Assembly: GCF_002954705.1 (NCBI RefSeq)
Contig: NZ_MSCO01000001.1
Coordinates: forward strand, 577,742-641,741
Source of the DNA: Aliivibrio sifiae
Lineage (GTDB): Bacteria > Pseudomonadota > Gammaproteobacteria > Enterobacterales > Vibrionaceae
DNA: 64,000 nt
Direction: 5' to 3'
The position numbers and the translations under genes are program-made. The notes under the pieces were generated by a model, which was not told the DNA's origin, searched no databases, and saw nothing but the letters and a program-made list of their open reading frames with translations. Numbering within the stretch: the stretch's first letter is position 1; each line of letters opens with the position of its first letter. This document shows, in pieces, positions 1 to 8,994 of this stretch.

Positions 1-35
1 CCGAGTGCGTTAGTATTTCAAACGCTTGATTTTTT

Positions 36-941
36 TTAGCCTTTGCCACGAGTTTTAGTCCTTTTAGTCGCTGCATTTTTCTCAATAAAATCAATAATTA
101 GGCCAGCAACATCTTTACCAGTTGCTTTTTCAATGCCTTCTAAGCCCGGAGATGAGTTCACTTCCATAACTAGTGGACCACGCTCAGAACGAAGTAAATC
201 TACGCCTGCTACATTTAAGCCCATGATATTTGCTGCAGCTACCGCTGTCTTACGCTCTTCAGGAGTTAATTTAACTAGTGATGCTGAACCACCGCGGTGT
301 AAGTTAGAACGGAATTCACCTTCTGCACCTTGACGTTTCATTGCTGCGATCACTTTGCCACCAATTACGAAACAACGGATATCTGCACCGCCAGCTTCTT
401 TGATGAACTCTTGAACCATGATGTTTGCTTTTAAGCCCATGAATGCTTCAACAACACTTTCTGCTGCTTTACGCGTTTCTGCAAGAACAACACCAATACC
501 TTGAGTGCCTTCTAAGAGCTTGATCACAACTGGCGCACCGCCAACCATGTCTAATAAGTCTTTTACGTCATCAGGCTTGCTTGCAAAACCTGTGATAGGC
601 ATACCAATGCCTTTACGAGAAAGTAATTGCATTGAACGAAGTTTGTCACGAGAACGAGTGATCGCAACTGATTCGTTTACTGGATATACGCCCATCATTT
701 CAAATTGACGCAGTACCGCAGTACCGTAGAACGTTACTGATGCTCCGATACGAGGAATGATAGCATCGTAATTAACAAGCTCTTCACCCTTAAAGTGGAT
801 CTGAGGTTTTTCTGAATTGATATTCATATAACAACGTAACGCATCAATCACTTTTACTTCGTGTCCACGACTCTCTGCTGCTTCAATTAGGCGGCTTGTA
901 GAGTAAAGAGATTGGTTACGCGATAAAATACCGATTTTCAT
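36..941 (-). CDS. rimK: RimK, ribosomal protein S6 glutamate ligase
   Basis: ATP-grasp ligase that adds glutamates to the C-terminus of ribosomal protein S6 in the cytoplasm. The 301 residues match the family length (about 300). An N-terminal pre-ATP-grasp domain (KIGILSRN start) is followed by the ATP-grasp fold, with the HRGG segment near residue 215 and the metal-binding MEVNSSPG strand at residues 259-266 (E260, N262). The C-terminus is basic (KRTKTRGKG). The start overlaps the stop of the upstream protease gene by 1 nt (TAATG), so the two are co-translated. RimK homologues can also make poly-glutamate chains; the exact target is inferred from the family. Confidence 0.95.
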   Translation of the reverse strand: MKIGILSRNQSLYSTSRLIEAAESRGHEVKVIDALRCYMNINSEKPQIHFKGEELVNYDAIIPRIGASVTFYGTAVLRQFEMMGVYPVNESVAITRSRDKLRSMQLLSRKGIGMPITGFASKPDDVKDLLDMVGGAPVVIKLLEGTQGIGVVLAETRKAAESVVEAFMGLKANIMVQEFIKEAGGADIRCFVIGGKVIAAMKRQGAEGEFRSNLHRGGSASLVKLTPEERKTAVAAANIMGLNVAGVDLLRSERGPLVMEVNSSPGLEGIEKATGKDVAGLIIDFIEKNAATKRTKTRGKG

Positions 942-1381
942 TATAAATTTTCCTCAAAATCAACTAGGTAAGACGATGATGGATCAACAACAATGCGATC
1001 TTGCATTGATGTTCTGCCAAGTAACATACGAAACACCATTGTTTCTCGGTTACTTAATGTAATTTGTACTGGCCATTCTTGGCCTGCTAGTCGGATCATT
1101 GTTTTGATGACATAACGCATCTCTTCTTGTCCGCTTGAACTTTTTACTGAACGCTGATCGAAAATTTTAGCTTCGCATATTTGTACGAAGTCATTATTTC
1201 TTTTTTCTGGATGAATCCAGAAGCGGACCCAGTCTTCACCATCCTTTGTGAAGGGCTCTACTTTAAAAGCATGTAAACAAGAAGTTTTGGCGCCAGTGTC
1301 AACTTTTGCCTTAATTAATTTAATACCAAGTTCTGGAAGGCTTAATGATTCGCGCCATCCGACAATGATTTTATCTGTCAT
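941..1381 (-). CDS. RimB-like retropepsin-type protease (PF05618, 'ATP-dependent zinc protease')
   Basis: Small 146-residue protein of the PF05618 family, usually annotated as ATP-dependent zinc protease. It carries the retropepsin-like D-T-G-A-K-T-S motif at residues 28-34, with D28 as the presumed catalytic aspartate. It is directly upstream of rimK with a 1-nt stop/start overlap. In RimABK systems of other proteobacteria a protein of this family (RimB) trims the glutamate tails that RimK adds to S6, so the pair probably forms a write/erase module. No rimA-like gene is visible beside it. The family assignment is firm; the RimB role rests on context. Confidence 0.8.
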   Translation of the reverse strand: MTDKIIVGWRESLSLPELGIKLIKAKVDTGAKTSCLHAFKVEPFTKDGEDWVRFWIHPEKRNNDFVQICEAKIFDQRSVKSSSGQEEMRYVIKTMIRLAGQEWPVQITLSNRETMVFRMLLGRTSMQDRIVVDPSSSYLVDFEENL

Positions 1382-1870
1382 TAATTTGTCTCAAATAGAA
1401 AAAATCCACACTAAGTATAGTTAATACTTGGCGGATATCTAACCCATTTGGCTACCATCTAATTGTCTGAGTGTGTAACTCAGTAGTCTGGAGTTTGGTG
1501 GAATACGTAGAGAGGTGTTATAGGATGTGTACACCGTGACTCAATGACGGCGAATTTATCAGTAGTTTTTAATTTCGTCAAATAAAAAATAGATTATAAT
1601 TTTGATGCTTTTGCATTAGTTTTTCTAATGCTTTATGTTGTGAATAGATAATGTGATTTTATTTATATTGTTTAAAAAAAGAACACCGAAATTCTCTTTT
1701 TTTAACAAATAATGAATAAATATAATGCTGCCTATTGGTGCCGTTGAGGTGAGAAGCTCTGGACTCTTATTTGTTATGTAAATAAATGAGTTAATTAGAG
1801 ATTTAAAACTGGTGTTTAATTATGAGTAAAGTTATTATACTTGCATCGTACTAGTTTGGTGATACAGAGA
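1382..1870. other. 489-bp intergenic region with candidate promoter and leader
   Basis: Divergent region between the rimB-like gene (minus) and the NSS transporter gene (plus). No ORF of note. It holds a hairpin CTGAGT-GTGTA-ACTCAG near 1468-1485, a GCATTAG-TTTTT-CTAATGC hairpin at 1613-1631 without a convincing terminator tail, and a TATAAT hexamer at 1721-1726 that would give a leader of about 140 nt for the transporter mRNA. I tried to fit a glycine riboswitch, because some Vibrio amino-acid symporters have one, but did not find its conserved core. Confidence 0.4.
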
Positions 1871-3217
1871 ATGACGGATAATAGAGAAAGTTTTAGCTCA
1901 AGGATAGGGTTTATATTAGCAGCAGCAGGTGCCGCTGTTGGATTAGGAAATATTTGGGGATTCCCAACCCAAGCTGCTAGTAATGGTGGTGGGGCTTTCT
2001 TATTGGTTTATCTCATCATGATCCTTGTGGTGGCTTTTCCTATGCTTGTTGTCGAAATGGCGATTGGCAGACATGGTCAAGCGAACCCTGTCGACAGTAT
2101 GCGTTCATTGACTTCTAATCCAATTGGTAAGCGCGTAGGTGCTTTTGTTGGTTGGATTGGTTTGAGCGTACCTAGCACTGTATTGATGTTTTATAGCATT
2201 GTTGGTGGCTGGTTAATCTGTTTCTTACTTGGTGCAATGGCAAATGTGGTTGGGCTGCATGATATTGCTGAATGGTTTAAAGGCTTTAGCATTGAACGTA
2301 ATTTACTGGGTACGATAATCTTTTATGTATTAACTATTCTAATCGTACAAGGTGGAATTAAAGACGGTATAGAGAAATGGTCAACTCGTTTAATGCCTGC
2401 TTTGTTTGTTTTATTTGGCTTATTGTTTGTTTATATCATGATGCAGAAAGGTGCCGTTGAAGGATTAAAGCATTATTTGATCCCAGATTTTGAAAAGGTA
2501 ATGGACAAAAAATTGATCCTTGCAGCCATGGGACAAGGTTTTTTCTCTTTGACTATTGGTGGTTGTTCAATGCTGATTTATGGTTCTTATTTAAGTAAAA
2601 AAGAGAACCTACCAAAGATGGCAATGAACGTAACTTTGGTTGATACGGCTGTCGCATTTATTGCTGGATTAGTGGTAATGCCTGCAATGTTCGTTGCGAT
2701 GGAAAAGGGTGTTCAAATCTATGCAGAAGACGGTTCACTAATCAGCTCTGACACCTTAGTATTCACTGTATTACCAATGATGTTTGATAGTTTGGGTTTA
2801 TTTGGTGACTTGTTCGCAATTGTATTCTTTTTATTATTAACGATTGCTGCATTAACTTCTTCAATCTCAATGCTTGAGTGTTCAGTCTCTTTAGTGAGTG
2901 AGCGATTTAAAACAAAAAGAACACCAACAAGCTGGGTATTAGGTGCACTGATAGCAGCTTTCAGCGTTGTTATTGTCTTTAATTTTGGTGACTTATTTGG
3001 CTTAGTAGCTATGATTGCGACTCAATATTTACAGCCTGTTGCGGCATTACTGTTCTGTGTATTTGGTGGTTGGGTATGGAGCCGTCATTCAAAAATTAAA
3101 GAACTTGAGCAAGGTTACCCAGAATTTCAACAAGGTTTCTTCGGTAAGATTTGGCCTCTGTATGTGAAGTTTGTGTGTCCTATCTTAGTGATTACCGTTC
3201 TTTGGGCATCGTTCTAG
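1871..3217 (+). CDS. Sodium-dependent transporter of the NSS/SNF family
   Basis: Inner-membrane LeuT-fold symporter that imports an amino acid or related amine with Na+. The protein opens with the NSS signature in TM1 (FSSRIGFILAAAGAAVGLGN, then IWGFP) and has about 11-12 hydrophobic segments in 448 residues, normal for bacterial NSS proteins. I chose the ATG at 1871 because family members begin just before the FSSR motif; a TTG at 1841 would add ten unsupported residues. Substrate cannot be told from sequence. It is monocistronic, ending in a strong terminator at 3234-3273. Confidence 0.9.
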   Translation: MTDNRESFSSRIGFILAAAGAAVGLGNIWGFPTQAASNGGGAFLLVYLIMILVVAFPMLVVEMAIGRHGQANPVDSMRSLTSNPIGKRVGAFVGWIGLSVPSTVLMFYSIVGGWLICFLLGAMANVVGLHDIAEWFKGFSIERNLLGTIIFYVLTILIVQGGIKDGIEKWSTRLMPALFVLFGLLFVYIMMQKGAVEGLKHYLIPDFEKVMDKKLILAAMGQGFFSLTIGGCSMLIYGSYLSKKENLPKMAMNVTLVDTAVAFIAGLVVMPAMFVAMEKGVQIYAEDGSLISSDTLVFTVLPMMFDSLGLFGDLFAIVFFLLLTIAALTSSISMLECSVSLVSERFKTKRTPTSWVLGALIAAFSVVIVFNFGDLFGLVAMIATQYLQPVAALLFCVFGGWVWSRHSKIKELEQGYPEFQQGFFGKIWPLYVKFVCPILVITVLWASF

Positions 3218-3233
3218 TATCATTAACGTAAAT

Positions 3234-3273
3234 AAAAGGGCAGAACAATGATAATGTTGTTCTGCCCTTTTTT
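3234..3273. terminator. Bidirectional intrinsic terminator
   Basis: A perfect 15-bp stem (AAAAGGGCAGAACAA at 3234-3248 pairing with 3257-3271) with an 8-nt loop and T-run. It separates the NSS transporter gene from the convergent DUF4250 gene and can serve both strands. Confidence 0.9.
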
Positions 3274-3292
3274 GTTTTTGAGCAATTAGAGT

Positions 3293-3481
3293 TTATCTAA
3301 ATTGTTTAGCGTCGACTAAGTAATCAAAGCCAGCATCAGCCAGTTTTTTGATTAGCGCTTCTTTGTCCAATTCATAGAATTTTACGTAACTATCTAGATC
3401 ACCAAACTCATCGCGGATCTTCATATTAACCATGCTCATAAGCATAATCGGATCCATTGAAGTCATCTTTTCAGGTGTCAT
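3293..3481 (-). CDS. DUF4250 domain protein
   Basis: A 62-residue soluble protein of unknown function that I assign to DUF4250 from its pattern (MDPIMLMSMVNMKIRDEFGD, then a helical region ending in AGFDYLVDAKQ). The ATG overlaps the yaeP stop by 1 nt (TAATG), so translation is coupled and the two are probably made together. No catalytic residues or membrane segments are visible; it looks like two helices with an acidic surface. Confidence 0.75.
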   Translation of the reverse strand: MTPEKMTSMDPIMLMSMVNMKIRDEFGDLDSYVKFYELDKEALIKKLADAGFDYLVDAKQFR

Positions 3482-3687
3482 TACTCATCCTCAAAATCAG
3501 AAATTAATAAATTAGCGGCAGCAAATGCGGCTTTTTCACGAGTTGCTTTTGGAAGCGCTTCGTCAGCGGCAATATCATTTAGTGATTTAACAGCACAAGT
3601 AATCGCTTGAGGGATGTAGCCCTGATCGCCACTACCAATTAATGAATACAACTCACGAACCATCTCACAACAATCATATACTTTCAT
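3481..3687 (-). CDS. yaeP: YaeP (UPF0253) small protein
   Basis: A 68-residue protein closely resembling E. coli YaeP (UPF0253): the blocks [20 protein letters not shown] and [19 protein letters not shown] are characteristic. Function unknown. The start at 3687 is preferred over an in-frame ATG at 3699 because it has a GGAAAG ribosome-binding site at proper spacing, which the upstream ATG lacks. It is followed with 1-nt overlap by the DUF4250 gene. Confidence 0.85.
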   Translation of the reverse strand: MKVYDCCEMVRELYSLIGSGDQGYIPQAITCAVKSLNDIAADEALPKATREKAAFAAANLLISDFEDE

Positions 3688-3754
3688 TAGACTTTCCATT
3701 TTAAAATGATAACTGCTGTGAAGTTTACACGTTGAAAAAGGGAAAACCTAGATC

Positions 3755-3794
3755 AAAAAAAGCTGAAAAACCTAGGGGGAAGTTTTTCAGCTTT
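3755..3794 (-). terminator. Intrinsic terminator downstream of nanA
   Basis: Stem of 13 bp (AAAGCTGAAAAAC at 3759-3771 with 3782-3794), 10-nt loop, followed on the minus strand by a run of seven T. It ends the nanA transcript. Confidence 0.85.
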
Positions 3795-3816
3795 AGAGCA
3801 AAGGAATAGCTGTCTT

Positions 3817-4710
3817 TTATTGGATGAAGCCAGCAGATCTCATTCTAGTCACTACTGTTGTTTTCTGTTCAGCAGTTAATGGCATTAACGGTAAGCGAGG
3901 GTCTCCAGCATTAATATCATGAAGTTCCATCGCTACTTTACCGGCAGCTACGCCTCCAAAATCAACTAATACACGAATAAGCTCAATAACATTTGTCATC
4001 TTATTAAATACGGCTTCTTGATCACCACGATTAAACGCATCGATGATTGAATTGAAGTGAGGAGCGGCGTAGTTATAAGTACTGCCTACTGCGCTTTTAG
4101 CGCCAACCGCTAATGCACCTGGTAGATGTTCATCAACACCAAATGGAACATCAAATTTGCCATCACAAGCACGAAGACAACGTTGGTATTCGTATAAATC
4201 GCCACTGTTAAATTTAAGGCCTGATAAATTAGGAATGCGTTTATCGGCTTGGATTAAAAACTCTTCCATATTTAAATTCACACCAGACATGCCTGAATGG
4301 TAGTAGTAAAAGCCTTTTGATGGTGCTGCGGCAGCGATAGTTGCACAATATTCAACGAGATCAGCCACACTGCCCGGCTTGAAAAAACATGGCCCAATTG
4401 CTGATGTTGCTAAAATATCCAGTGTATCTGCATGACGTGTCAGCTCTAGCGTATCAACAATGCTTAATGCGCCTGTATGTACAATGATATCTAATTGATT
4501 ATTAGAAGCGCTTACCCAACGTTCAGCAATTGCTTTACGCTCTTCAACACTACAGTGAATACCTTCACCTGTTGTACCACATACATAAATGCCTTTTACG
4601 CCATCTTTGATTAAATGCTTGGCGATTTTATCAATCTCTTCAAAATTTACGTTGTTTGAAGAATCAAAAGGTGTATGTGGAGCAGCAATTAAACCGGTTA
4701 ACTTTTTCAT
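3817..4710 (-). CDS. nanA: N-acetylneuraminate lyase
   Basis: Cytoplasmic class I aldolase that splits N-acetylneuraminate into ManNAc and pyruvate, the first step of sialic acid catabolism. The 297-residue TIM barrel shows the carboxylate-binding GTTGEG at 45-50, the catalytic tyrosine in FYYYHSG (about Y136-Y137) and the Schiff-base lysine K166 in GLKFNSGD. The ASP-type YYYHSG and GDLYEYQ segments favour NanA over dihydrodipicolinate synthase. It is divergent from nanR, with three candidate NanR sites between them, and has its own terminator. Confidence 0.93.
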   Translation of the reverse strand: MKKLTGLIAAPHTPFDSSNNVNFEEIDKIAKHLIKDGVKGIYVCGTTGEGIHCSVEERKAIAERWVSASNNQLDIIVHTGALSIVDTLELTRHADTLDILATSAIGPCFFKPGSVADLVEYCATIAAAAPSKGFYYYHSGMSGVNLNMEEFLIQADKRIPNLSGLKFNSGDLYEYQRCLRACDGKFDVPFGVDEHLPGALAVGAKSAVGSTYNYAAPHFNSIIDAFNRGDQEAVFNKMTNVIELIRVLVDFGGVAAGKVAMELHDINAGDPRLPLMPLTAEQKTTVVTRMRSAGFIQ

Positions 4711-4766
4711 TTAAGCCTCGTTAGTTTATTTCTTTATGAAGTTATTCTTCATTTAAATATCAATTC

Positions 4767-4800
4767 TGGAGTTAAACTAATCTTATGGAGTAAAGTTTCA
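4767..4800. promoter_or_regulatory. Pair of candidate NanR operators upstream of nanA
   Basis: Two copies of a 15-bp motif close to TGGAGTTAWACTTCA: TGGAGTTAAACTAAT at 4767-4781 and TGGAGTAAAGTTTCA at 4786-4800, 19 bp apart start to start. The same motif recurs at 4926, 7143, 7285 and 7311, only in the two divergent promoter regions of the sialic acid locus. I assign it to the adjacent RpiR-family NanR by context; binding is inferred. Confidence 0.6.
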
Positions 4801-4925
4801 TTTAGCAACCTGAAAAGTGTTGGTTGATGTGCTAAATGTGATCTGTAAGAGGTAATTTAGATCTTATTATTTTTATATGCCTCTAATTTATTCTTTTTTA
4901 GTCGATAAAAGTAATGGGTTAATTA

Positions 4926-4940
4926 TGGAGTTACACTTCA
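4926..4940. promoter_or_regulatory. Candidate NanR operator near nanR promoter
   Basis: TGGAGTTACACTTCA, one of the two best matches in the window. It differs by a single base from the reverse complement of the site at 7285-7299. It lies 63 bp before the nanR start, consistent with autoregulation. Confidence 0.6.
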
Positions 4941-5003
4941 CAAAATAAGGTTGCCGTGACAAAATGAAATGAATAGGGTGTTTTATTCAAGGATCATTTA
5001 CTA

Positions 5004-5882
5004 ATGTCCAACCATAATATTCAAATAAAAGCCGGTAACATCATCGATACCATAGGCAGTCTTTATAATAGTTTAACGCCATCATCAAAACGCATTGCTG
5101 ATTATGTTGTGTCTAATGCTTCTCAGGTCAGTAAGCATTCAATAGCGGAGTTATCGCACCTTGTTAATGCAGGTGATGCGACTATCATTCGTTTTTGTCG
5201 TACATTAGGCTTTAAAGGTTTTCAAGACTTTAAAATGGAATTGGCAATAGAAGTGTCTAATCTTCAAGGTCGAGAGAAAGATATTTTTGATACCGACGTA
5301 ACGGCGGAAGATAACGCTGAAGTCATAGGGCATAAACTTCAATCAACCATTGAAAGTGTATTGTCTGAAACCATGAATCTTCTTAATTTCCAATCTTTAG
5401 AGTCAGTGGCTGAAGCACTTAAAGATGCAAAAGCTATTTATTTTTTTGGTGTGGGTTCATCAGGATTAACGGCGGAAAGTGCAAAGCATAAATTTATGCG
5501 AATTGGTTTGAATGTAGATGCATTTACTAATAATCACTTTATGTATATTAAGTCATCTTTAATGCAACCGGGGGACTTTGCCGTTGGTATTAGCCATTCT
5601 GGAAATTCGTTAGAAACGACGAAAGCATTGCGTTTAGCGAAAGAGAATGGGGCGACAACAATCGCAATCACTCATAATCCTCGCTCAGATATCACTAAGT
5701 TTTCTGATTATGTATTAGTAAATGGAAATAGGCAGGGGCAGCTTCAAGGTGACTCGATTGGCACTAAGATCTCTCAACTATTTGTATTGGATTTGATTTA
5801 TACGTTATTGGTCAAACGTGATATCAGTGGAGCGAAAGCCAATAAGTTAAAAACAACGGAAGCGCTTTCTAACCAGTCATAA
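5004..5882 (+). CDS. nanR: NanR, RpiR-family regulator of sialic acid catabolism
   Basis: A 292-residue transcription factor with an N-terminal RpiR helix-turn-helix (about residues 10-85; LVNAGDATIIRFCRTLGFKG is the recognition region) and a C-terminal SIS sugar-phosphate domain (about 130-275; FGVGSSGLTAESAKHKF). In Vibrio vulnificus the equivalent NanR is an RpiR protein that responds to ManNAc-6-phosphate, and the same role is likely here. It is divergent from nanA and convergent with nagA. The only regulator in the locus, it is the natural binder of the repeated TGGAGT motif. Confidence 0.87.
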   Translation: MSNHNIQIKAGNIIDTIGSLYNSLTPSSKRIADYVVSNASQVSKHSIAELSHLVNAGDATIIRFCRTLGFKGFQDFKMELAIEVSNLQGREKDIFDTDVTAEDNAEVIGHKLQSTIESVLSETMNLLNFQSLESVAEALKDAKAIYFFGVGSSGLTAESAKHKFMRIGLNVDAFTNNHFMYIKSSLMQPGDFAVGISHSGNSLETTKALRLAKENGATTIAITHNPRSDITKFSDYVLVNGNRQGQLQGDSIGTKISQLFVLDLIYTLLVKRDISGAKANKLKTTEALSNQS

Positions 5883-5904
5883 TTGATAATAGGCTTTCAA
5901 ATAA

Positions 5905-5948
5905 AAAATTAGGCAGTGAATATAAAGCATATTCACTGCCTATTTTTT
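5905..5948. terminator. Bidirectional terminator between nanR and nagA
   Basis: A perfect 14-bp stem (TAGGCAGTGAATAT at 5910-5923 with 5929-5942), 5-nt loop, flanked by A-run and T-run, between convergent genes. Confidence 0.92.
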
Positions 5949-7107
5949 ATTTTTGATGCGCTACTTTACCCATTTGGATTGTAGTCGTAACGTCATTATT
6001 TTTATCAAGTAGCGTAATGTTAGCTTTATAGTTTTCTTTTAATTGGCCATATTCATTATCTATTTTTAACGCTTGAGCAGGATACAAACTTGCCATTCTT
6101 AACGCTTCTTCTCTTGATAATCCCACATGATTAATGAGATTTTTTACTCCATCAATCATGGTGATGGCAGCACCAGCAATTGTGCCATCCTCATAATGAC
6201 ATTTACCATCAGTAACAAAAGCTTGTGTTCCTGCCATATCAAATTCAGTTAAATTGGTTCCTGCTGGAGTAACCGCATCCGTCACTAAAAATAATTTTTC
6301 TTTTAGCTGTTGATGAGCAATTCTAACAGATGGATAAGAGGCATGAATACCATCAACAATAACCCCTGCATGAGGCTTTTGATCGAAAATATAGCCAACT
6401 ACACCGGGCTCTCTTGAGCCAAGAGGAGTCATTGCATTGTATAAATGTGTTGCCATTGTAAGACCTGACTTTGTATTAACTTCTTCATAGGTAGCATTGG
6501 TATGTCCAATAGAAACGGTAATGTCAGCATCCGTTAAACAATCTAAAACCTCTTGAGAAATATGTTCAGGTGCAATTGTAATTACCTTTATAGAGGCGCT
6601 ATTTTTAGCAAGTAATTGGGCGGTTTCTAAATCTAATTCTCGAATATATTGAGCTTGATGTGCGCCTTTTTTTTCTATGCTAATGAAAGGACCTTCAAGG
6701 TGTAGTCCTAGAATGCCTTCTTGCTCTGCTTCTTTAAAATCAGCCATCATCATTAATGTGTTGTGCAAATCTTTCTCTGTACTGGTGATTAACGTCGGAA
6801 GGTATTGAGTCGTACCATACATTAGATTTGTTTTATTCATTGTGGCTAAGGTAGAAAGAGAAATATCGGTATTTAATAATACTCCGCCACAACCGTTTAA
6901 TTGAATATCAATAAAGCCAGATGTTGCTAAGGCACCATTACCGTCAATGGTCTGGAGAGATAAATTACATGCTTCGTTCATTGAAATAACGGATGAAATA
7001 GTATCGTTCTTTATAATAATTGCTTGTTTTTCTTCTATTTTCTGGCCGTTAAAAAGATTAACGTTAGTAATCATATAATGATTATCGTGAGTATTTTCTC
7101 TGTTCAT
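5947..7107 (-). CDS. nagA: N-acetylglucosamine-6-phosphate deacetylase
   Basis: Cytoplasmic amidohydrolase that deacetylates GlcNAc-6-phosphate to glucosamine-6-phosphate, joining sialic acid breakdown to glycolysis. The 386 residues match the family. The metal/substrate motifs HLEGPF, IGHTNATYEE, THLYNAMTPL and LVTDAV are all in place and in order. The gene is divergent from nanE, sharing an intergenic region with three NanR-like sites, so it is likely induced with the nan genes. Vibrios often carry a second nagA in the nag regulon, so this may be the sialic-acid-dedicated copy. Confidence 0.92.
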   Translation of the reverse strand: MNRENTHDNHYMITNVNLFNGQKIEEKQAIIIKNDTISSVISMNEACNLSLQTIDGNGALATSGFIDIQLNGCGGVLLNTDISLSTLATMNKTNLMYGTTQYLPTLITSTEKDLHNTLMMMADFKEAEQEGILGLHLEGPFISIEKKGAHQAQYIRELDLETAQLLAKNSASIKVITIAPEHISQEVLDCLTDADITVSIGHTNATYEEVNTKSGLTMATHLYNAMTPLGSREPGVVGYIFDQKPHAGVIVDGIHASYPSVRIAHQQLKEKLFLVTDAVTPAGTNLTEFDMAGTQAFVTDGKCHYEDGTIAGAAITMIDGVKNLINHVGLSREEALRMASLYPAQALKIDNEYGQLKENYKANITLLDKNNDVTTTIQMGKVAHQK

Positions 7108-7142
7108 TATTTTACCTATGCAATCAATTTGTAGTTATTGTT

Positions 7143-7157
7143 TGGAGTTAAGCTCCG
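7143..7157. promoter_or_regulatory. Candidate NanR operator upstream of nagA
   Basis: TGGAGTTAAGCTCCG contains GGAG-N5-CTCC, a near-palindromic variant of the motif found upstream of nanA, nanR and nanE. It lies about 36-50 bp before the nagA start. Confidence 0.5.
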
Positions 7158-7284
7158 AGTTTATATTGATTGAAAATACAGTAATGTTGTTTTTCAATCA
7201 ATATAAATCAAGGGTTTTGTTCTTATTGGTTGGTGTTGTTTACTTTTTTAGTAGATCTAGATCTCCATTTTTACATCTTTTTGT

Positions 7285-7325
7285 TGAAGTATAACTCCAT
7301 AAATATATATTGGAGTAATACTATT
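7285..7325. promoter_or_regulatory. Two candidate NanR operators upstream of nanE
   Basis: TGAAGTATAACTCCA at 7285-7299 (its reverse complement is TGGAGTTATACTTCA) and TGGAGTAATACTATT at 7311-7325, 26 bp apart start to start. The generalised palindrome is TGRAGT-N3-ACTYCA. The pair sits 31-71 bp before the nanE start, a position suited to repression of the nanE-nanK-transporter-nanQ operon. Confidence 0.6.
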
Positions 7326-7355
7326 ATACTGTTGTGAAATTTGGAGTTTGGCTTT

Positions 7356-8063
7356 ATGGGAAGCAATATCAACAAAACACTGAATGCATTATCGCAAGGT
7401 TTCGTTTCATCATGTCAACCTGTTGATGATGGACCTATGGATACTCCTGAAATCATTGCGGCAATGGCAATGGCAAGTGTTGAAGGCGGTGCTGTTGGTT
7501 TAAGAATTGAAGGCATTGATAATTTAAAAGCGGTGAGACCTCATGTCTCTGTACCTATTATTGGCATTGTTAAACGAGATTTAATGGATTCAGAGGTACG
7601 AATTACCCCTTTTATAGAAGATGTAATCGCATTAAAAGAAGCGGGGGCTGACATTATTGCTATTGATGCAACTCATCGACCTCGTCCTATATCCGTTGAA
7701 GAGTTAGTTAGAAAAATACACAGCTTAGGTTGTTTAGTTATGGCGGATTCTTCAACTTATGAGGAAGGTATGTTTTGTCATGATCTTGGCGTAGAGATTA
7801 TAGGAACAACATTATCTGGATATACGACTCCAATTACTCCCACAGAACCGGACTTTCCATTCATTCAACAGCTTGCAAGCCAAGGGTGTTTTGTTATGGC
7901 TGAAGGGCGTTTTAATTCCCCTCAACTGGCTCGAGAAGCAATTGAAGCAGGCGCATCTTGTGTCACTGTTGGTTCTGCGATTACTCGGATTGAACATATT
8001 TGTGATTGGTTTAAAGCAGAAGTTGAACTTGGTAAACAAAATACCATTAAGGACATCGCATGA
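7356..8063 (+). CDS. nanE: N-acetylmannosamine-6-phosphate 2-epimerase
   Basis: Converts ManNAc-6-phosphate to GlcNAc-6-phosphate in the cytoplasm. The 235-residue TIM barrel has the family motifs [25 protein letters not shown] and MAEGRFN. The ATG at 7356 is chosen because GGAG at 7343-7346 is well spaced as its ribosome-binding site; a TTG at 7341 would put the start inside that site. The stop overlaps the nanK start by 4 nt (ATGA), which is translational coupling. First gene of the nanE-nanK-transporter-nanQ operon. Confidence 0.95.
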   Translation: MGSNINKTLNALSQGFVSSCQPVDDGPMDTPEIIAAMAMASVEGGAVGLRIEGIDNLKAVRPHVSVPIIGIVKRDLMDSEVRITPFIEDVIALKEAGADIIAIDATHRPRPISVEELVRKIHSLGCLVMADSSTYEEGMFCHDLGVEIIGTTLSGYTTPITPTEPDFPFIQQLASQGCFVMAEGRFNSPQLAREAIEAGASCVTVGSAITRIEHICDWFKAEVELGKQNTIKDIA

Positions 8064-8935
8064 GTTCTTGTTTAGCGGTCGATATTGGTGGAACTAAGAT
8101 AGCAGCAGCGGTTGTTGAATCTGGAAAAGTGCTACGTCGCCATCAAATATCTACCCCATCATCGACTAACCCAAAAGAGATGGATAACGCATTAAAACAA
8201 CTGCTGACTCCATTCTTAAATGAGGTATCAACAGTTGCTGTGGCATCTACAGGGATCATTAATGACGGGATACTTACTGCGTTAAATCCACGTAATCTTG
8301 GAGGGTTAAATAATTACCCACTTCGTTCTGTGATTGAAGCTATCTCTAAAAAACCAACAACAGTGATTAACGATGCTCAGGCTGCGGCGTGGGCAGAGTA
8401 CCAAACTCTTGAGTTAAATAGAGTCAATATGGCTTTTATTACCGTATCTACGGGAGTCGGGGCAGGCGTTGTTATTAATAATGATTTGCTTATTGGCGCT
8501 AATGGCATCGCTGGTCATGCAGGGCACACGCTTGCTGATCCTAATGGACCGATATGTGGTTGTGGTCGACAAGGCTGTGTGGAAAGTATTGCTTCAGGAA
8601 CGGCGATAGGCGAAGCCGGAAAAGCCTTTTTTGGTGATGACTGCACAGGTGAAATAGTTTTTAAGCATTTCACTCAAAATAATCCGAATGCAATAGATAT
8701 CGTCAATCGCTCTGCAAAAGCTATCGCACATTTAATCGCCGATTTAAAAATGGTTCTAGACATTGAATTGGTTACTTTAGGTGGCAGTGTTGGCCTTGCT
8801 CCTCAGTATTTAGATCGCGTACAGCATTATTTAGCACAACAACCTTCTCCTTATCAAACTCAAATTCAGTCTGCTCGTTGTGGCGCTGATGCAGGATTGA
8901 TAGGCGTCGCTCATTGGGCTAGCACAACACATTAA
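8060..8935 (+). CDS. nanK: N-acetylmannosamine kinase (ROK family)
   Basis: Phosphorylates ManNAc to ManNAc-6-phosphate. A 291-residue ROK kinase with the phosphate-binding [13 protein letters not shown] at the N-terminus, the catalytic [10 protein letters not shown] segment, the GHAGHT loop, and the ROK zinc cluster [11 protein letters not shown]. It starts within the nanE stop (ATGA overlap). Substrate is assigned from context between nanE and the transporter. Confidence 0.93.
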   Translation: MSSCLAVDIGGTKIAAAVVESGKVLRRHQISTPSSTNPKEMDNALKQLLTPFLNEVSTVAVASTGIINDGILTALNPRNLGGLNNYPLRSVIEAISKKPTTVINDAQAAAWAEYQTLELNRVNMAFITVSTGVGAGVVINNDLLIGANGIAGHAGHTLADPNGPICGCGRQGCVESIASGTAIGEAGKAFFGDDCTGEIVFKHFTQNNPNAIDIVNRSAKAIAHLIADLKMVLDIELVTLGGSVGLAPQYLDRVQHYLAQQPSPYQTQIQSARCGADAGLIGVAHWASTTH

Positions 8936-8994
8936 ATAAGAATTTATAAGAAATAGAAATTTAACCCTACAAAAATTATAAAAGGTATATTCGA

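Noticed and set aside
1733-1870. Possible glycine riboswitch before the NSS symporter
   Set aside because: The conserved aptamer core could not be located on either strand.
4830-4860. CRP site near nanA/nanR (AAATGTGATC)
   Set aside because: Only one half-site is present; the second half does not match TCACA, so it is not supported.
7812-8097. Frames overlapping the nanE-nanK junction on other frames and strand
   Set aside because: They overlap two well-identified enzymes and have no independent support.
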